Shown: one piece after another, positions 1 through 7,974 of the stretch
How the letters are laid out: each line of letters opens with the position of its first letter
How positions within the stretch are numbered: the stretch's first letter is position 1
Assembly: GCA_902762785.1 (NCBI GenBank)
Contig: CACWPL010000018.1
Location: 1-55,304, forward strand
Length of the DNA: 55,304 nucleotides
Reading direction: 5' to 3'
Origin: an uncultured Ruminococcus sp.
GTDB taxonomy: Bacteria > Bacillota > Clostridia > Oscillospirales > Ruminococcaceae
Translations under genes and position numbers: made by a program
Notes under the pieces: generated by a model
What the model was told of the DNA's origin: nothing
Seen by the model: the letters and a program-made list of their open reading frames with translations, nothing else
Databases searched by the model: none

Positions 1-33
1 GCGGAAAAAGCGGCGGCGGCGCGCAGCGCCGCC
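1..33. repeat. GC-rich hairpin repeat, copy 1
   Basis: The first 20 bases are identical to 35581-35600. Positions 15-22 pair with 26-33 around a GCA loop. In the second copy (35595-35613) one stem base pair is swapped on both sides (GC to CC on the left, GC to GG on the right), so the hairpin is kept. This points to a dispersed structured repeat. It is cut by the window edge. Confidence 0.6.
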
Positions 34-114
34 ATTTTCTCCCCCCGCCCCTGGGGGCGGGGGGCAGGGGGGTGGGGAGAAGCCGCCTAGAAAAACGACT
101 TTTTTGACAGACTG

Positions 115-158
115 AAACTTTTTTTACGGAAAAAAGTTTGATCAAAAAAACGGTCGCT
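115..158. repeat. AT-rich hairpin repeat, copy 1
   Basis: A 10-bp stem (AAACTTTTTT at 115-124 with AAAAAAGTTT at 130-139) is followed by a conserved tail ending CGGTCGCT. Positions 127-158 are identical over 32 bases to 33104-33135. The element lies between the window edge and the first gene and could act as a terminator of a gene outside the window. Confidence 0.65.
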
Positions 159-230
159 TTTGTATCCAGATGATACCATGCATGATACCGTGTCCACGGC
201 ACATACTCCCCCTAGAAAGGAGTGATCCGC

Positions 231-689
231 ATGGAACAGAAGGAACGACTGCACACCTCCGCGAACCCCGTGGAGACCGTCCTCAGCGGCCTCTACAAGA
301 ACGCCTGCGTCGGGGCGGACGCGATCAGCGCGCTCCTGTGTGAGGTCGACAACGGCAAGCTCCGCCGGGAGCTGTTCGAGCAGCGCGCATGGTACCGTAG
401 CCAGATGCAGCGCATCCGCGCACAGATGGCCGAGATCTGGCTCGAGCCCCTCGAGCGCGGCGAGACCGCCCGCAAATGGAGCCGCTTCATGATCCGCGCC
501 AAGGCCAGGGTCGGCATGACCGTCCAGGCCGCCGCCAAGCTCATGGTCGAGGGCACGCAGATGGGGATGGTGCAGCTCCACCAGCTCCTAAACCGCGCCG
601 AGAACATCCCCGACGACCTGCGCGCGCAGGTGCAGGACATCCTCACGCACGAGCAGGGCCTGCTCGACCGGCTCTGCCCGTACCTGTGA
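231..689 (+). CDS. Hypothetical small all-helical (ferritin-like?) protein
   Basis: This 152-residue protein is not recognised with certainty. The start is ATG 231, 8 bases after an AAAGGAG ribosome binding site at 216-222; an upstream in-frame GTG at 222 overlaps that site and is rejected. The sequence is predicted helical throughout, without a signal peptide or membrane segment. It has a long amphipathic middle part rich in Arg, Glu and Met, and repeated heptad-like spacing that would suit a four-helix bundle of the DUF2383/ferritin-like kind. That comparison is only a fold-level guess. The gene stands alone, converging on fur, and its stop codon overlaps a possible 38-codon ORF. Confidence 0.7.
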   Translation: MEQKERLHTSANPVETVLSGLYKNACVGADAISALLCEVDNGKLRRELFEQRAWYRSQMQRIRAQMAEIWLEPLERGETARKWSRFMIRAKARVGMTVQAAAKLMVEGTQMGMVQLHQLLNRAENIPDDLRAQVQDILTHEQGLLDRLCPYL

Positions 690-802
690 GCGAGGACGTG
701 CGCATCTGGCATCCGCGGCCGCCCGACCCCGCACGCGAAGCCGCGCTCGATGCCCTCGCCGCCGGGGATGCCCCCGTCAAGCGCTGGCCGGATCGTCAGT
801 GA
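686..802 (+). CDS. Possible 38-codon ORF coupled to the preceding gene
   Basis: A GTG at 686 overlaps the TGA of the upstream gene (GTGA), the usual arrangement for translational coupling in this genome (compare 40625). It would encode 38 residues rich in Ala, Pro and Arg, with no recognisable domain. Its 3' end overlaps the last 7 bases of the convergent fur-like gene. It has no ribosome binding site of its own beyond coupling. It may be a real small protein or chance open frame in GC-rich DNA. Confidence 0.25.
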   Translation: MSEDVRIWHPRPPDPAREAALDALAAGDAPVKRWPDRQ

Positions 803-1263
803 TCGCAGGGATCGTGAGCCGTGGCCGTCTCGTCCGTCACGCTGGACGGATCCTCGAGCGCACGGCACTCCTTGCAGAGCCCGTAGAGCACCGTCTTGGA
901 CTGGTCGATCTGGAAGCCGTGATGCTCCAAAATGTGCTGCTCCAGACCGTCCAGATGCTCGCAATGCAAATGGATCAGACGCTCGCAGCGCATACACTTG
1001 AGATGGAAATGCCGTTTGCATGCCCCGTCCGGCGCGACGTATTCATAGCACGCGCAGGTGCGGGGATCGATGGTGTATTTCCGCAGGACGCCGTCGGTCA
1101 CGAGCGCGTCGAGATAGCGATAGATCGTCGCCGTGCCGACGGGCGTGCCGTCCGCCTCGAGGTGACGGCTCAGCTCCTGCGCGGTGACGTGCTGGCCGGC
1201 ATGGGTGGAGAGGTATTGCAGGATCTTTTCCTTCTGCCGGGTCTTGTAGCCGCCCTGCTTCAT
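796..1263 (-). CDS. Fur-family metal-dependent transcriptional repressor
   Basis: A 155-residue Fur/Zur/PerR-type regulator. The N-terminal winged helix covers about residues 5-80, with the TATIYRYLDAL stretch matching the family's DNA-recognition helix region (T-(V/I)-YR-(A/N)L). The C-terminal part carries two CxxC pairs (CMRC near the HFHLKC segment, CKEC near the end) that form the structural zinc site, plus His-rich metal-sensing residues (HFH, HLHCEH). The start ATG 1263 overlaps the TGA of the ybjN-like gene (ATGA). Earlier in-frame codons lie inside that gene and were rejected. It is the last gene of a minus-strand run from pspA. Which metal or peroxide it senses cannot be told from sequence. 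A Zur-like or PerR-like role is possible. Confidence 0.88.
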   Translation of the reverse strand: MKQGGYKTRQKEKILQYLSTHAGQHVTAQELSRHLEADGTPVGTATIYRYLDALVTDGVLRKYTIDPRTCACYEYVAPDGACKRHFHLKCMRCERLIHLHCEHLDGLEQHILEHHGFQIDQSKTVLYGLCKECRALEDPSSVTDETATAHDPCDH

Positions 1264-1730
1264 GCGTCCTCGTCCTCCGGGAGCTCCATGATCGTCTGCA
1301 CCAGCTTGGGGACGTCCCATCCCTCCTCGCCGATCCCGACGAGGCCGAGGGCGATGCGCTCGATCATGTCGATGGCGTAGCTGATCTGCTCGGCGACGTC
1401 ATCAGACGTGGCCGGCGCCTTCGTGTAGAGCGCCCCGATCCGGAACGCAGCATAGCGCTCCGACAGGTCGATGTACATGGCGCCGGTGGAGAGCAGGAAG
1501 TTCGTGAGATTCGCGGCCTGGATCAGGTCCATGAGGGACTCCTCGGGCAGATGACGGTCGAACGCGGCGCTGACCGTGACGCCGACGCCGTCGGTGACGA
1601 TGCGGAGGAGGGCACCGTCGCTCGTCTGAGGGAGCTGCACGGCGCTGTAGAAGGTGCCGTCCTCCTCCTGGAACTGCCATCCGTACTGTTCAAAAAAGCC
1701 GCGGATGGCCTGGGCGAACTGTTCTTCCAT
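1260..1730 (-). CDS. YbjN-domain protein
   Basis: A 156-residue acidic cytoplasmic protein with the alpha/beta layout of the YbjN/type III secretion chaperone-like superfamily: an N-terminal helix (about 1-17), a GWQFQEEDG strand, a central beta-rich part, a helical LMDLIQAANLTNFLL segment, a beta strand ending YAAFRIG, and a C-terminal helix. The start at ATG 1730 is preceded by an AAAGTAGG-like site. Upstream in-frame codons run through low-complexity sequence and a hairpin, so they are rejected. Proteins of this family are thought to be chaperone- or sensor-like, but the role here is unknown. It is coupled to the Fur-like gene by a 4-base overlap, so the two are probably co-translated. Confidence 0.75.
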   Translation of the reverse strand: MEEQFAQAIRGFFEQYGWQFQEEDGTFYSAVQLPQTSDGALLRIVTDGVGVTVSAAFDRHLPEESLMDLIQAANLTNFLLSTGAMYIDLSERYAAFRIGALYTKAPATSDDVAEQISYAIDMIERIALGLVGIGEEGWDVPKLVQTIMELPEDEDA

Positions 1731-1780
1731 AAATGACCTACTTTCTGCGGCAGCGGCCGCTGCTGTGCTGCGATAAGATA

Positions 1781-1807
1781 GCTCCCCCCGGGTCGGCCGG
1801 GGGGAGC
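1781..1807 (-). terminator. Hairpin after pspA (partial terminator?)
   Basis: A perfect 11-bp GC stem (1781-1791 with 1797-1807) with a 5-base loop sits 20 bases after the pspA stop on the minus strand. Only a weak U-rich tail (TATCTTATC) follows. It may lower expression of ybjN and fur relative to pspA instead of ending all transcription. Confidence 0.5.
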
Positions 1808-1827
1808 CTGACTTGCTGGGGGAACGA

Positions 1828-2607
1828 TCAGCCCTCGCCGCCCTCACCGGCGACCGCAGCAGACGCGGCCTCGGCAGCGGCTGCCTCAGCAGCGGCGATC
1901 TGCTCCTCGAGCGAGGGCTCGCCCTCGACGGTCGGGGAGGTCTGGCCGAGCTCGGCCATCAGGCGCTGGAGCTCGCTGTCGACCTTGGCATCGGTCTGGA
2001 GCTGCTCGAAGGTCTCGTAGTCCTTCTGGGAGGTGGCGCCGGCCATCTGGGAGAACGCCTCGGCCTCGGCCTCCTTCTCCATGACCTTCTGCTCCATGCG
2101 GTTGAACTTCTCGAAGGAGCTGGAGGTGTCGATGCCGCCGATGGACTTGGCGAGGCTCTTCTGGGTCTCGGCCATCTGGCTGCGTGCGATCAGCATGGCC
2201 TGACGGCTCTTGGCCTCGGCCATCTTGGCCTTCAGGGTCTCGACCTGGGTCTTGATGGCCTCGGTCTGGTTGGAGATGGTCTCGTGCATCTCGCGATAGG
2301 TGTTGACCTCCTCATCGGCCTTGACCTTCTGGGAGAGGGCACGCTTGGCGAGGTCGGTATTGCCGGAGGCGAGGGCAGCCTTGGCCTTGGCCTCCCAATC
2401 GGCGGACTTGCGGACAGCGTCATTGAGCTGCTTCTCGGCCATACGCTCGCTGGCAACGGCCTTGCCGAGCGCCTGGGTGGACTTCTGGAGCTCCTTGTCC
2501 ATGTCCATGATGATCTGCTTGACCATCTTCTCGGGGTCCTCCGCGCGGTCGATCAGGTCGTTGACGTTGGACTTGAAGATGTCGCTGATCCTAGAAAAAA
2601 TTCCCAT
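1828..2607 (-). CDS. pspA: PspA/IM30 (Vipp1-like) membrane-stress protein
   Basis: A 259-residue protein of the PspA/IM30 family, which binds the inner face of the membrane and forms ESCRT-III-like oligomers under envelope stress. The N-terminus MGIFSRISDIFKSNVNDLID is the classic family start, with an amphipathic membrane-binding helix, then EDPEKMVKQIIMDM. Residues 25 to about 190 form a continuous coiled coil. The C-terminal tail is Ala/Glu-rich and low in complexity. The start ATG 2607 is preceded by TGGAGGAA; an in-frame ATG 18 bases upstream lies before that site and is rejected. It is the first gene of the run and has a strong promoter at 2702-2730. Confidence 0.92.
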   Translation of the reverse strand: MGIFSRISDIFKSNVNDLIDRAEDPEKMVKQIIMDMDKELQKSTQALGKAVASERMAEKQLNDAVRKSADWEAKAKAALASGNTDLAKRALSQKVKADEEVNTYREMHETISNQTEAIKTQVETLKAKMAEAKSRQAMLIARSQMAETQKSLAKSIGGIDTSSSFEKFNRMEQKVMEKEAEAEAFSQMAGATSQKDYETFEQLQTDAKVDSELQRLMAELGQTSPTVEGEPSLEEQIAAAEAAAAEAASAAVAGEGGEG

Positions 2608-2701
2608 GATAGTTCCTCCATTCATGCAGACGATGCGGCAGATGCGCCGCGAAGACTGGCTTTGTCAGGCAGTCGGCAGAACGTCTCTGCCGCGTATCTC
2701 T

Positions 2702-2730
2702 ATCATACCATATTTTATTGAAAATGTCAA
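2702..2730 (-). promoter_or_regulatory. Sigma-A promoter of pspA
   Basis: On the minus strand TTGACA (2725-2730) and TATGAT (2702-2707) are separated by exactly 17 bases, about 95 bases upstream of the pspA start. A perfect -35 box makes this a strong housekeeping promoter. No sigma-54 type (GG-N10-GC) element, as used by enterobacterial psp, is seen. Confidence 0.8.
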
Positions 2731-2788
2731 TGGCCACGGACATTTTTCCACATGTCCGCCCTGCGGGGGCTCCGCTGCCCCTCCCGCC

Positions 2789-2817
2789 TTGACAGGGAGC
2801 ATCTCCTATGGTATACT
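2789..2817 (+). promoter_or_regulatory. Sigma-A promoter of the LRR gene array
   Basis: TTGACA (2789-2794), a 17-base spacer and TATACT (2812-2817) lie about 80 bases upstream of the first LRR gene. It is divergent from the pspA promoter, 58 bases away. The three LRR genes that follow have gaps of 33 and 24 bases and no terminator between them, so this promoter probably drives all three. Confidence 0.8.
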
Positions 2818-2899
2818 AGAGATATGACCAGAAACACGCGCGATACCGCGTGCGGATATGTCCAAAATACACAGATAACACAGGAGGGAGGGGCTATCC

Positions 2900-4765
2900 A
2901 TGCCATTCGAGATCCATGACGGGGTATTGAAAAAGTACTTCGAGGAGGACGGCGTCACGGAGGTCGCCGTGCCGGAGGGCGTGACGGCGATCGGGGAGGG
3001 TGCTTTCCAGGGATGCCGCACACTGACGGCGGTGACGCTCCCGGAGAGCGTGCAGACCATCGGCGAGCTCGCGTTCGCGGGATGCGCCGCACTGACCTCC
3101 ATCCGCCTCCCGCGCCGGATGCAGGAGATCGGCGCTCACGCGTTCCAGGGGTGTGGGTGCCTGCGGTCGCTCACGCTGCCGGAGGGGCTGACGACGATCC
3201 AATGGGGGACCTTCCGGTGGTGCAGGGGGATGACGTCAGTGACGTTCCCCGAGAGCCTGGAGTCCATCTGTGTCAATGCGTTCGAGGGATGCAGCGCCCT
3301 GACGGCGGTCACGCTGCCGGCGGGGATGACGGCGATCGGCGCGGCTGCTTTCCAGGACTGCGAGGCGCTGACGGCCGTCACGCTCCCGGAGCGCCTGGAG
3401 ATGCTCTACGACCGCGCGTTTGCAGGATGTACACAGCTCGCCGCCATCACGTTCCCATCGGGAACGTTCATGACCGAAGCGGGGGTGTTCAAGGGGACGG
3501 CGTGGGAGGACGCGCTGCCGGACGGCCTTGTCATCATCGGGGATCTGCTCTACCGTTACCGGGGCACGGAAGCGCAGGTCACGGTGCCGGAGGGCGTGCG
3601 CTTCATCGGCGGCGGTGCGTTCATGGATCAAAGCACGGTGACTGCGGTGACGTTCCCGGAGGGACTCGCGGCGATCGGCCCATATGCGTTCTTGCGATGC
3701 ATCTCGCTGGGCGCGGTCACGTTCCCGGAGAGCCTTCGGTACATCCTGGATCATGCCTTTTTCGCCTGCAAACAGCTCACCTTCGACCGCCTCCCGGCGT
3801 CCCTGCGGGTGATCGAAAAGGAGGCGTTTCAGAACTGCACCGCCCTCGAGACGGTCAGCATCCCGGACAGCGTGGAGCTGCTCGGAGCGTCCGTGTTCTA
3901 TGGATGTGACGGACTGACGTCGATCCGATTCCCGGCGCAGCTCGAGGAGATCGGCAGTAACATGCTCTCGCGGTGCAGCAGACTGACGTCCGTCACGCTC
4001 CCGGACGGACTGAAGATGATCGGCAGCGGCGCTTTCCTCGGCTGCGAGGCTTTGCCCGCGCTCACCATCCCGGACAGCGTGATGACGATCGACGACCGCG
4101 CGTTCGAGGGATGCGAGCGCCTGACATCGCTCGTCCTCCCGCCGGGCCTGCGGACGGTCGAGGGTTCGATGTTCGTCGGGTGCGCCTCTCTCACGGCGCT
4201 CACCATCCCGGAGGGCGTGGAGAGGCTCGAGGACCGTGCGCTCGAGGACTGCACGAGCCTGACCACGCTCCACCTGCCGGCGCACCTCCGGCACATCGGC
4301 CAGACCGTGTTCTTCGGATGCAACGCCCTGCGCACGATCACCTGGCGCGGCCATCGGCTGCCGGGGCCTGCCGCGTACCCGGAGCTGTCCGCGTCTGGCC
4401 TGCATTTGATGCTCACGCTCGTCCTCAGCGGCTTCGCGCCGATGGAGGAGCTCTTCATGGATCCGGAGGATCTGGACGGTGTCGTGGGGCTGGCGCTCGG
4501 TGTGCTCGTCAGCGTGGGGTATGAGGACCCGGCGCTCTGGCCGTATGTGGAGGAACGGTTCGCCGAGACCCTCATCGGCCGGATCGAGCATGACGATGCC
4601 GCGGCGATGCAGAAGCTCCTCGCGTACAAAGGCCCCCTCGCTGATGAAGCGGTCGAGATGCTGCTCGAGTACGCTGTGGAGGCCGATGCGAAGTCGTGCT
4701 ATCTCGTCCTCGTGAACGAGAAGGAAAGGCGCGGTCTCCTCGGTGACGAGGAGAAGCGGCTATAA
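2900..4765 (+). CDS. BspA-type leucine-rich repeat protein 1 (621 aa)
   Basis: A 621-residue protein with about 20 BspA-type LRRs (LRR_5 family) of roughly 23 residues from residue 16 to about 480. The repeat reads approximately AF-x-x-C-x-x-L-T-x-V-T-L-P-x-x-L-x-x-I. It begins with a short cap, MPFEIHDGVLKKYF, shared with the next two genes, and ends with a helical domain (about 500-621) closing in LVNEKERRGLLGDEEKRL, also shared. There is no signal peptide, lipobox, LPXTG or membrane segment, so it is predicted to stay in the cytoplasm, unlike most known BspA-like adhesins. The start ATG 2900 follows GGAGGGAGGGG. Strong promoter upstream. Binding partner unknown. An irregular repeat around residues 200-225 marks an insertion in the solenoid. 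Confidence 0.85.
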   Translation: MPFEIHDGVLKKYFEEDGVTEVAVPEGVTAIGEGAFQGCRTLTAVTLPESVQTIGELAFAGCAALTSIRLPRRMQEIGAHAFQGCGCLRSLTLPEGLTTIQWGTFRWCRGMTSVTFPESLESICVNAFEGCSALTAVTLPAGMTAIGAAAFQDCEALTAVTLPERLEMLYDRAFAGCTQLAAITFPSGTFMTEAGVFKGTAWEDALPDGLVIIGDLLYRYRGTEAQVTVPEGVRFIGGGAFMDQSTVTAVTFPEGLAAIGPYAFLRCISLGAVTFPESLRYILDHAFFACKQLTFDRLPASLRVIEKEAFQNCTALETVSIPDSVELLGASVFYGCDGLTSIRFPAQLEEIGSNMLSRCSRLTSVTLPDGLKMIGSGAFLGCEALPALTIPDSVMTIDDRAFEGCERLTSLVLPPGLRTVEGSMFVGCASLTALTIPEGVERLEDRALEDCTSLTTLHLPAHLRHIGQTVFFGCNALRTITWRGHRLPGPAAYPELSASGLHLMLTLVLSGFAPMEELFMDPEDLDGVVGLALGVLVSVGYEDPALWPYVEERFAETLIGRIEHDDAAAMQKLLAYKGPLADEAVEMLLEYAVEADAKSCYLVLVNEKERRGLLGDEEKRL

Positions 4766-4798
4766 GTCAAAAAAGTCTACATAAAGGAGGGGATGGCC

Positions 4799-6016
4799 AT
4801 GTCGTTCGAGATCAATGGAGGGGTATTGGAGAAGTACATCGAGGAGGACGGCGTCACGGAGGTCATCGTGCCGGCGGGCGTGAAGGCGGTCGGGGCATCC
4901 GCGTTCGAGGGATGCCGCACACTGACGGCGGTGACGCTCCCGGCGGGCCTCGCGCAGATCGGCGACAACGCCTTTGATCGCTGCGAGTCGCTGACGTCGG
5001 TCGTGCTCCCGGAGGGCCTTAAGGAGATCGGCGACTACGCCTTCAACGGCTGCAAGGCGCTGAAGGCGGTCACGATCCCGGCGGGGCTCGAATACCTTGG
5101 GAACAATGCCTTCGCGTACTGTATGGCGCTCGACACGGTCACGATCGGGGAGGGCCTGGAGGTCATCGAGGAGGCGGCGTTCAAGTATTGCTCCGGGATG
5201 ACGTCGGTCTCGCTGCCGCAGAGCCTCAGGGAGATCGGCCTCGACGCCTTCAACACCTGCGGCATCCCCGAGATCGCGCTCCCGGCGGGACTGGAGATCA
5301 TCGGCTCGTCGGCATTCGAGTGCAGCGGGCTGCGCTCGCTCGTGGTGCCGGAGAACGTGCGCGAGATCGGGGCGTATCTGGCGATGCAGTGCGATGACCT
5401 GACCGAGGTCACGCTCCCGGCGGGGCTCGAGGTGATCCGGGCAGCCATGTTCTCGGAGTGCAGGCAGTTGGTCAGCGTGACGATCCCGCCGTCCGTGAAG
5501 CGCATCTGTTGGGACGCGTTCGGGCGATGCGAGCGCTTGACCGCGCTCACGCTCCCGGACAGTCTGGAGGAGATCGAGACCGAGGCCTTCCAGGAGTGTC
5601 CTGCCCTGGAGACACTGCTGTGGCGCGGGCAGGCGCTGCCGTCTCCGGCGGCCTATCTGGACGCGCCGGACGTGCTGGATGCGCTCCTCATGCTCACGCT
5701 CGACGATGCCTATGGGCGCGCGCCCTCGGAGGAGGCGTGTCAGATGCTCGGCTTTCGGTATGCCATGGGGTACCGAGATGATGCGTTCGATGACTGTGTG
5801 ACACGCCATCTCGGCGGCGTCCTGCGCGACCGTGTCAAGGCGGAGGACAGCGAATCGGTCCGCCGCATCCTCCAAAAAGAGGCAGATCTCACCTATGATG
5901 CGCTCGCCGCATGCACCGCGTTCGCCGGAGAGACGGGCGCGAAGGAGCCGTATCTCATGCTCGTGAACGAGATGGCACGGCGCGGCCTTGTCGGGGAGGA
6001 CGGGAAACGCCTATAA
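4799..6016 (+). CDS. BspA-type leucine-rich repeat protein 2 (405 aa)
   Basis: A shorter paralogue of the preceding gene, with about 11-12 LRR_5 repeats followed by the same C-terminal helical region ending LVNEMARRGLVGEDGKRL. The start is taken as ATG 4799 (MSFEINGG), which is 8 bases after AAAGGAGG and matches the first residues of the paralogues; ATG 4793 is only 2 bases from the site. No signal peptide. It lies 33 bases downstream of LRR 1 and is probably in the same transcript. The repeat number differs from its neighbours (about 20, 11, 18), as expected if repeats are gained and lost by recombination. Confidence 0.84.
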   Translation: MSFEINGGVLEKYIEEDGVTEVIVPAGVKAVGASAFEGCRTLTAVTLPAGLAQIGDNAFDRCESLTSVVLPEGLKEIGDYAFNGCKALKAVTIPAGLEYLGNNAFAYCMALDTVTIGEGLEVIEEAAFKYCSGMTSVSLPQSLREIGLDAFNTCGIPEIALPAGLEIIGSSAFECSGLRSLVVPENVREIGAYLAMQCDDLTEVTLPAGLEVIRAAMFSECRQLVSVTIPPSVKRICWDAFGRCERLTALTLPDSLEEIETEAFQECPALETLLWRGQALPSPAAYLDAPDVLDALLMLTLDDAYGRAPSEEACQMLGFRYAMGYRDDAFDDCVTRHLGGVLRDRVKAEDSESVRRILQKEADLTYDALAACTAFAGETGAKEPYLMLVNEMARRGLVGEDGKRL

Positions 6017-6040
6017 GTCTGAAAAAAGGAGGAAATGGCC

Positions 6041-7741
6041 ATGCCGTTCGAGATCCATGACGGGGTATTGGAGAAGTACATCCGGGAGGACGGCGTCACG
6101 GAGGTCGTCGTGCCGGAGGGGGTGACGAAGATCGAGAGCCGCGCGTTCGCCTATTGCCGGGAGCTGACGGCGGTCATCCTCCCGGAGAGCCTGCAAGAGA
6201 TCGGGATGATGGCGTTCGATGAATGCAGCGGCCTGACCACGGTGCGCTTCCCGCGGCATCTCGACCGGCTGTGGCCCTATGCGTTCCAGTTTTGCAGCCA
6301 ACTGACGTCCGTCACGCTCCCGGACGGCCTGCAGGCGCTCGAGGATGGGACGTTCAAGGGGTGCCGGCATCTGACCGATGTCACGCTCCCGGACGGCCTG
6401 CGGCACATCGGGAAGGAGGCGTTCTACGGATGCGGCGCGCTGCGGCGGATCGTCATCCCGGAGACCGTGCAGCGGATCTGCGCACATGCGTTCCATGGCT
6501 GCGAGTCTCTCGCCGATGTCACGCTCCCGGCGACCGCGCCGACCATCATGGAGGACGTGTTCCTGGATACGCCGTGGATCACCGCGGGGGAGGGGCCGTT
6601 CCGGATCATCGGCGACCTGCTGCTGCGGTACACGGGAACGGATGCCGAGGTCACAGTCCCGCCGTGCGTGACGAGGATCGCCGGGAGCGCGTTCGAGCGA
6701 TGCACGAACGTGACCACAGTCACGCTGCACGCCCATGTCACGGAGATCGGGCCGCGCGCCTTTTTCCAATGCACCGCGCTGGAGGAGATCGCGCTCCCGG
6801 GGGCGCTGGAGACCATCGGCAGCGGCGCATTTCGGGAGTGTGCGCGCCTGACCGCCGTCAGGCTGCCGAGCGTGGTGCTGCGGATCGGCGAATCGGCGTT
6901 CCAGGGATGCACCGCGCTGCGGGAGATCACGATCCCGCACAGTGTACGGGAGACCGGACGCTCGCTGTTCAGCGGCTGCACGGCACTGACGAGCGTCCGG
7001 CTGTCGCGGCGCATGACGGCGGTCGTGCCGTCGATGTTCGCGCACTGTACCTCGCTGACGCAGGTGGAGATCCCGGAGGGACCGCAGACTGTCGGCGCGA
7101 CTGCGTTCGCGGGATGCACCAGTCTGCGGACGATCCGTCTGCCCACCTCGGTGAGGGAGATCGGGCATGGGGCGTTCATGGGGTGTGACAGTCTGACCGA
7201 CATCGACCTGTCGCCGGACATCGAGACGATCTGGGGATCGGCGTTCGCGCAATGCCGAAGCCTGACGTCCATCGGCCTCCCGGATCATCTGCGTGAGATG
7301 CATGATGCGTTCCCGGAATGTCCGCGTCTGCGCGAGGTGACGCATCGCGGCCGGACCTACGCGCTGCCGGCGCTGCTGCACACGATCCCGCCCGAAGCGA
7401 GGGACGCCGTGTTCCGCATGATCCTCGGCCATCCCTGGGACGACCGCTATCCCATGTCCACGCTCGCCCCGGCGTTCGCAGTGCTGTTCCTCATGGGGAT
7501 GGACGACCCGGCGTTCCTTGCGGCCGTGCAAAAGCACCGCGTCAAGCTCCTGCGCTGGCTCCTCAAGACGGACGACGCCGCGGACCTGCGCGTGCTCCTC
7601 GACCGCCTGCCGTTCACGCGGCGCGATCTCTATAACGGCGTCTATGCGGCATCCGAGGCCGGGGCGAAGGCGTGCTACATCCTCCTCCTCAACGAGATCC
7701 GCGAGGGCGGCGAGCTGGCAAAAAAAGACCGCCGTCTATAG
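6041..7741 (+). CDS. BspA-type leucine-rich repeat protein 3 (566 aa)
   Basis: The third tandem paralogue: the cap MPFEIHDGVLEKYIREDG, about 18 LRR_5 repeats to residue ~430, and the C-terminal helical domain ending LLNEIREGGELAKKDRRL. As in LRR 1, one repeat near residue 170-200 is interrupted by an insertion (DVFLDTPWITAGEG and following), so LRR 1 and LRR 3 share this architecture and LRR 2 lacks it. The start ATG 6041 is 8 bases after AAAGGAGG; ATG 6035 is too close. Cytoplasmic by lack of any export signal. A strong terminator follows at 7802. Confidence 0.84.
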   Translation: MPFEIHDGVLEKYIREDGVTEVVVPEGVTKIESRAFAYCRELTAVILPESLQEIGMMAFDECSGLTTVRFPRHLDRLWPYAFQFCSQLTSVTLPDGLQALEDGTFKGCRHLTDVTLPDGLRHIGKEAFYGCGALRRIVIPETVQRICAHAFHGCESLADVTLPATAPTIMEDVFLDTPWITAGEGPFRIIGDLLLRYTGTDAEVTVPPCVTRIAGSAFERCTNVTTVTLHAHVTEIGPRAFFQCTALEEIALPGALETIGSGAFRECARLTAVRLPSVVLRIGESAFQGCTALREITIPHSVRETGRSLFSGCTALTSVRLSRRMTAVVPSMFAHCTSLTQVEIPEGPQTVGATAFAGCTSLRTIRLPTSVREIGHGAFMGCDSLTDIDLSPDIETIWGSAFAQCRSLTSIGLPDHLREMHDAFPECPRLREVTHRGRTYALPALLHTIPPEARDAVFRMILGHPWDDRYPMSTLAPAFAVLFLMGMDDPAFLAAVQKHRVKLLRWLLKTDDAADLRVLLDRLPFTRRDLYNGVYAASEAGAKACYILLLNEIREGGELAKKDRRL

Positions 7742-7801
7742 CGGGGAGCCCCCGCTGGCGAGTCCCATTCGGAAGGCACGACGCAGTTTGCTTTTCAACG
7801 C

Positions 7802-7845
7802 TTGCCCCCAATGGCCTGGCGGCCAAAGGGGGCAATGCTATTTTT
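7802..7845 (+). terminator. Terminator of the LRR array
   Basis: TTGCCCCC (7802-7809) pairs with GGGGGCAA (7828-7835), with an inner GGCC/GGCC pairing, and is followed by a run of Ts at 7841-7845. A second hairpin (CTCCCGGC/GCCGGGAG, 7852-7870) follows. A smaller GCGGGG/CCCCGC hairpin overlaps the end of the third LRR gene. Confidence 0.7.
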
Positions 7846-7974
7846 GATCTACTCCCGGCGGAGCCGGGAGCCGCGTTCGAGATACCATGTTCGTAAACGA
7901 CTGCCGTCTATTAGATGCTGCGCCCGGGACGCGGGAACGTCTCGGGCGTGTCGTTTTGGCGATCATAGGCGACA

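Noticed and set aside
3236-7537. Minus-strand open frames of 451 and 508 codons across the LRR genes
   Set aside because: They mirror the repeat structure of the LRR genes on the other strand, are Arg/Asp/Glu/His-rich, and have no start signals.
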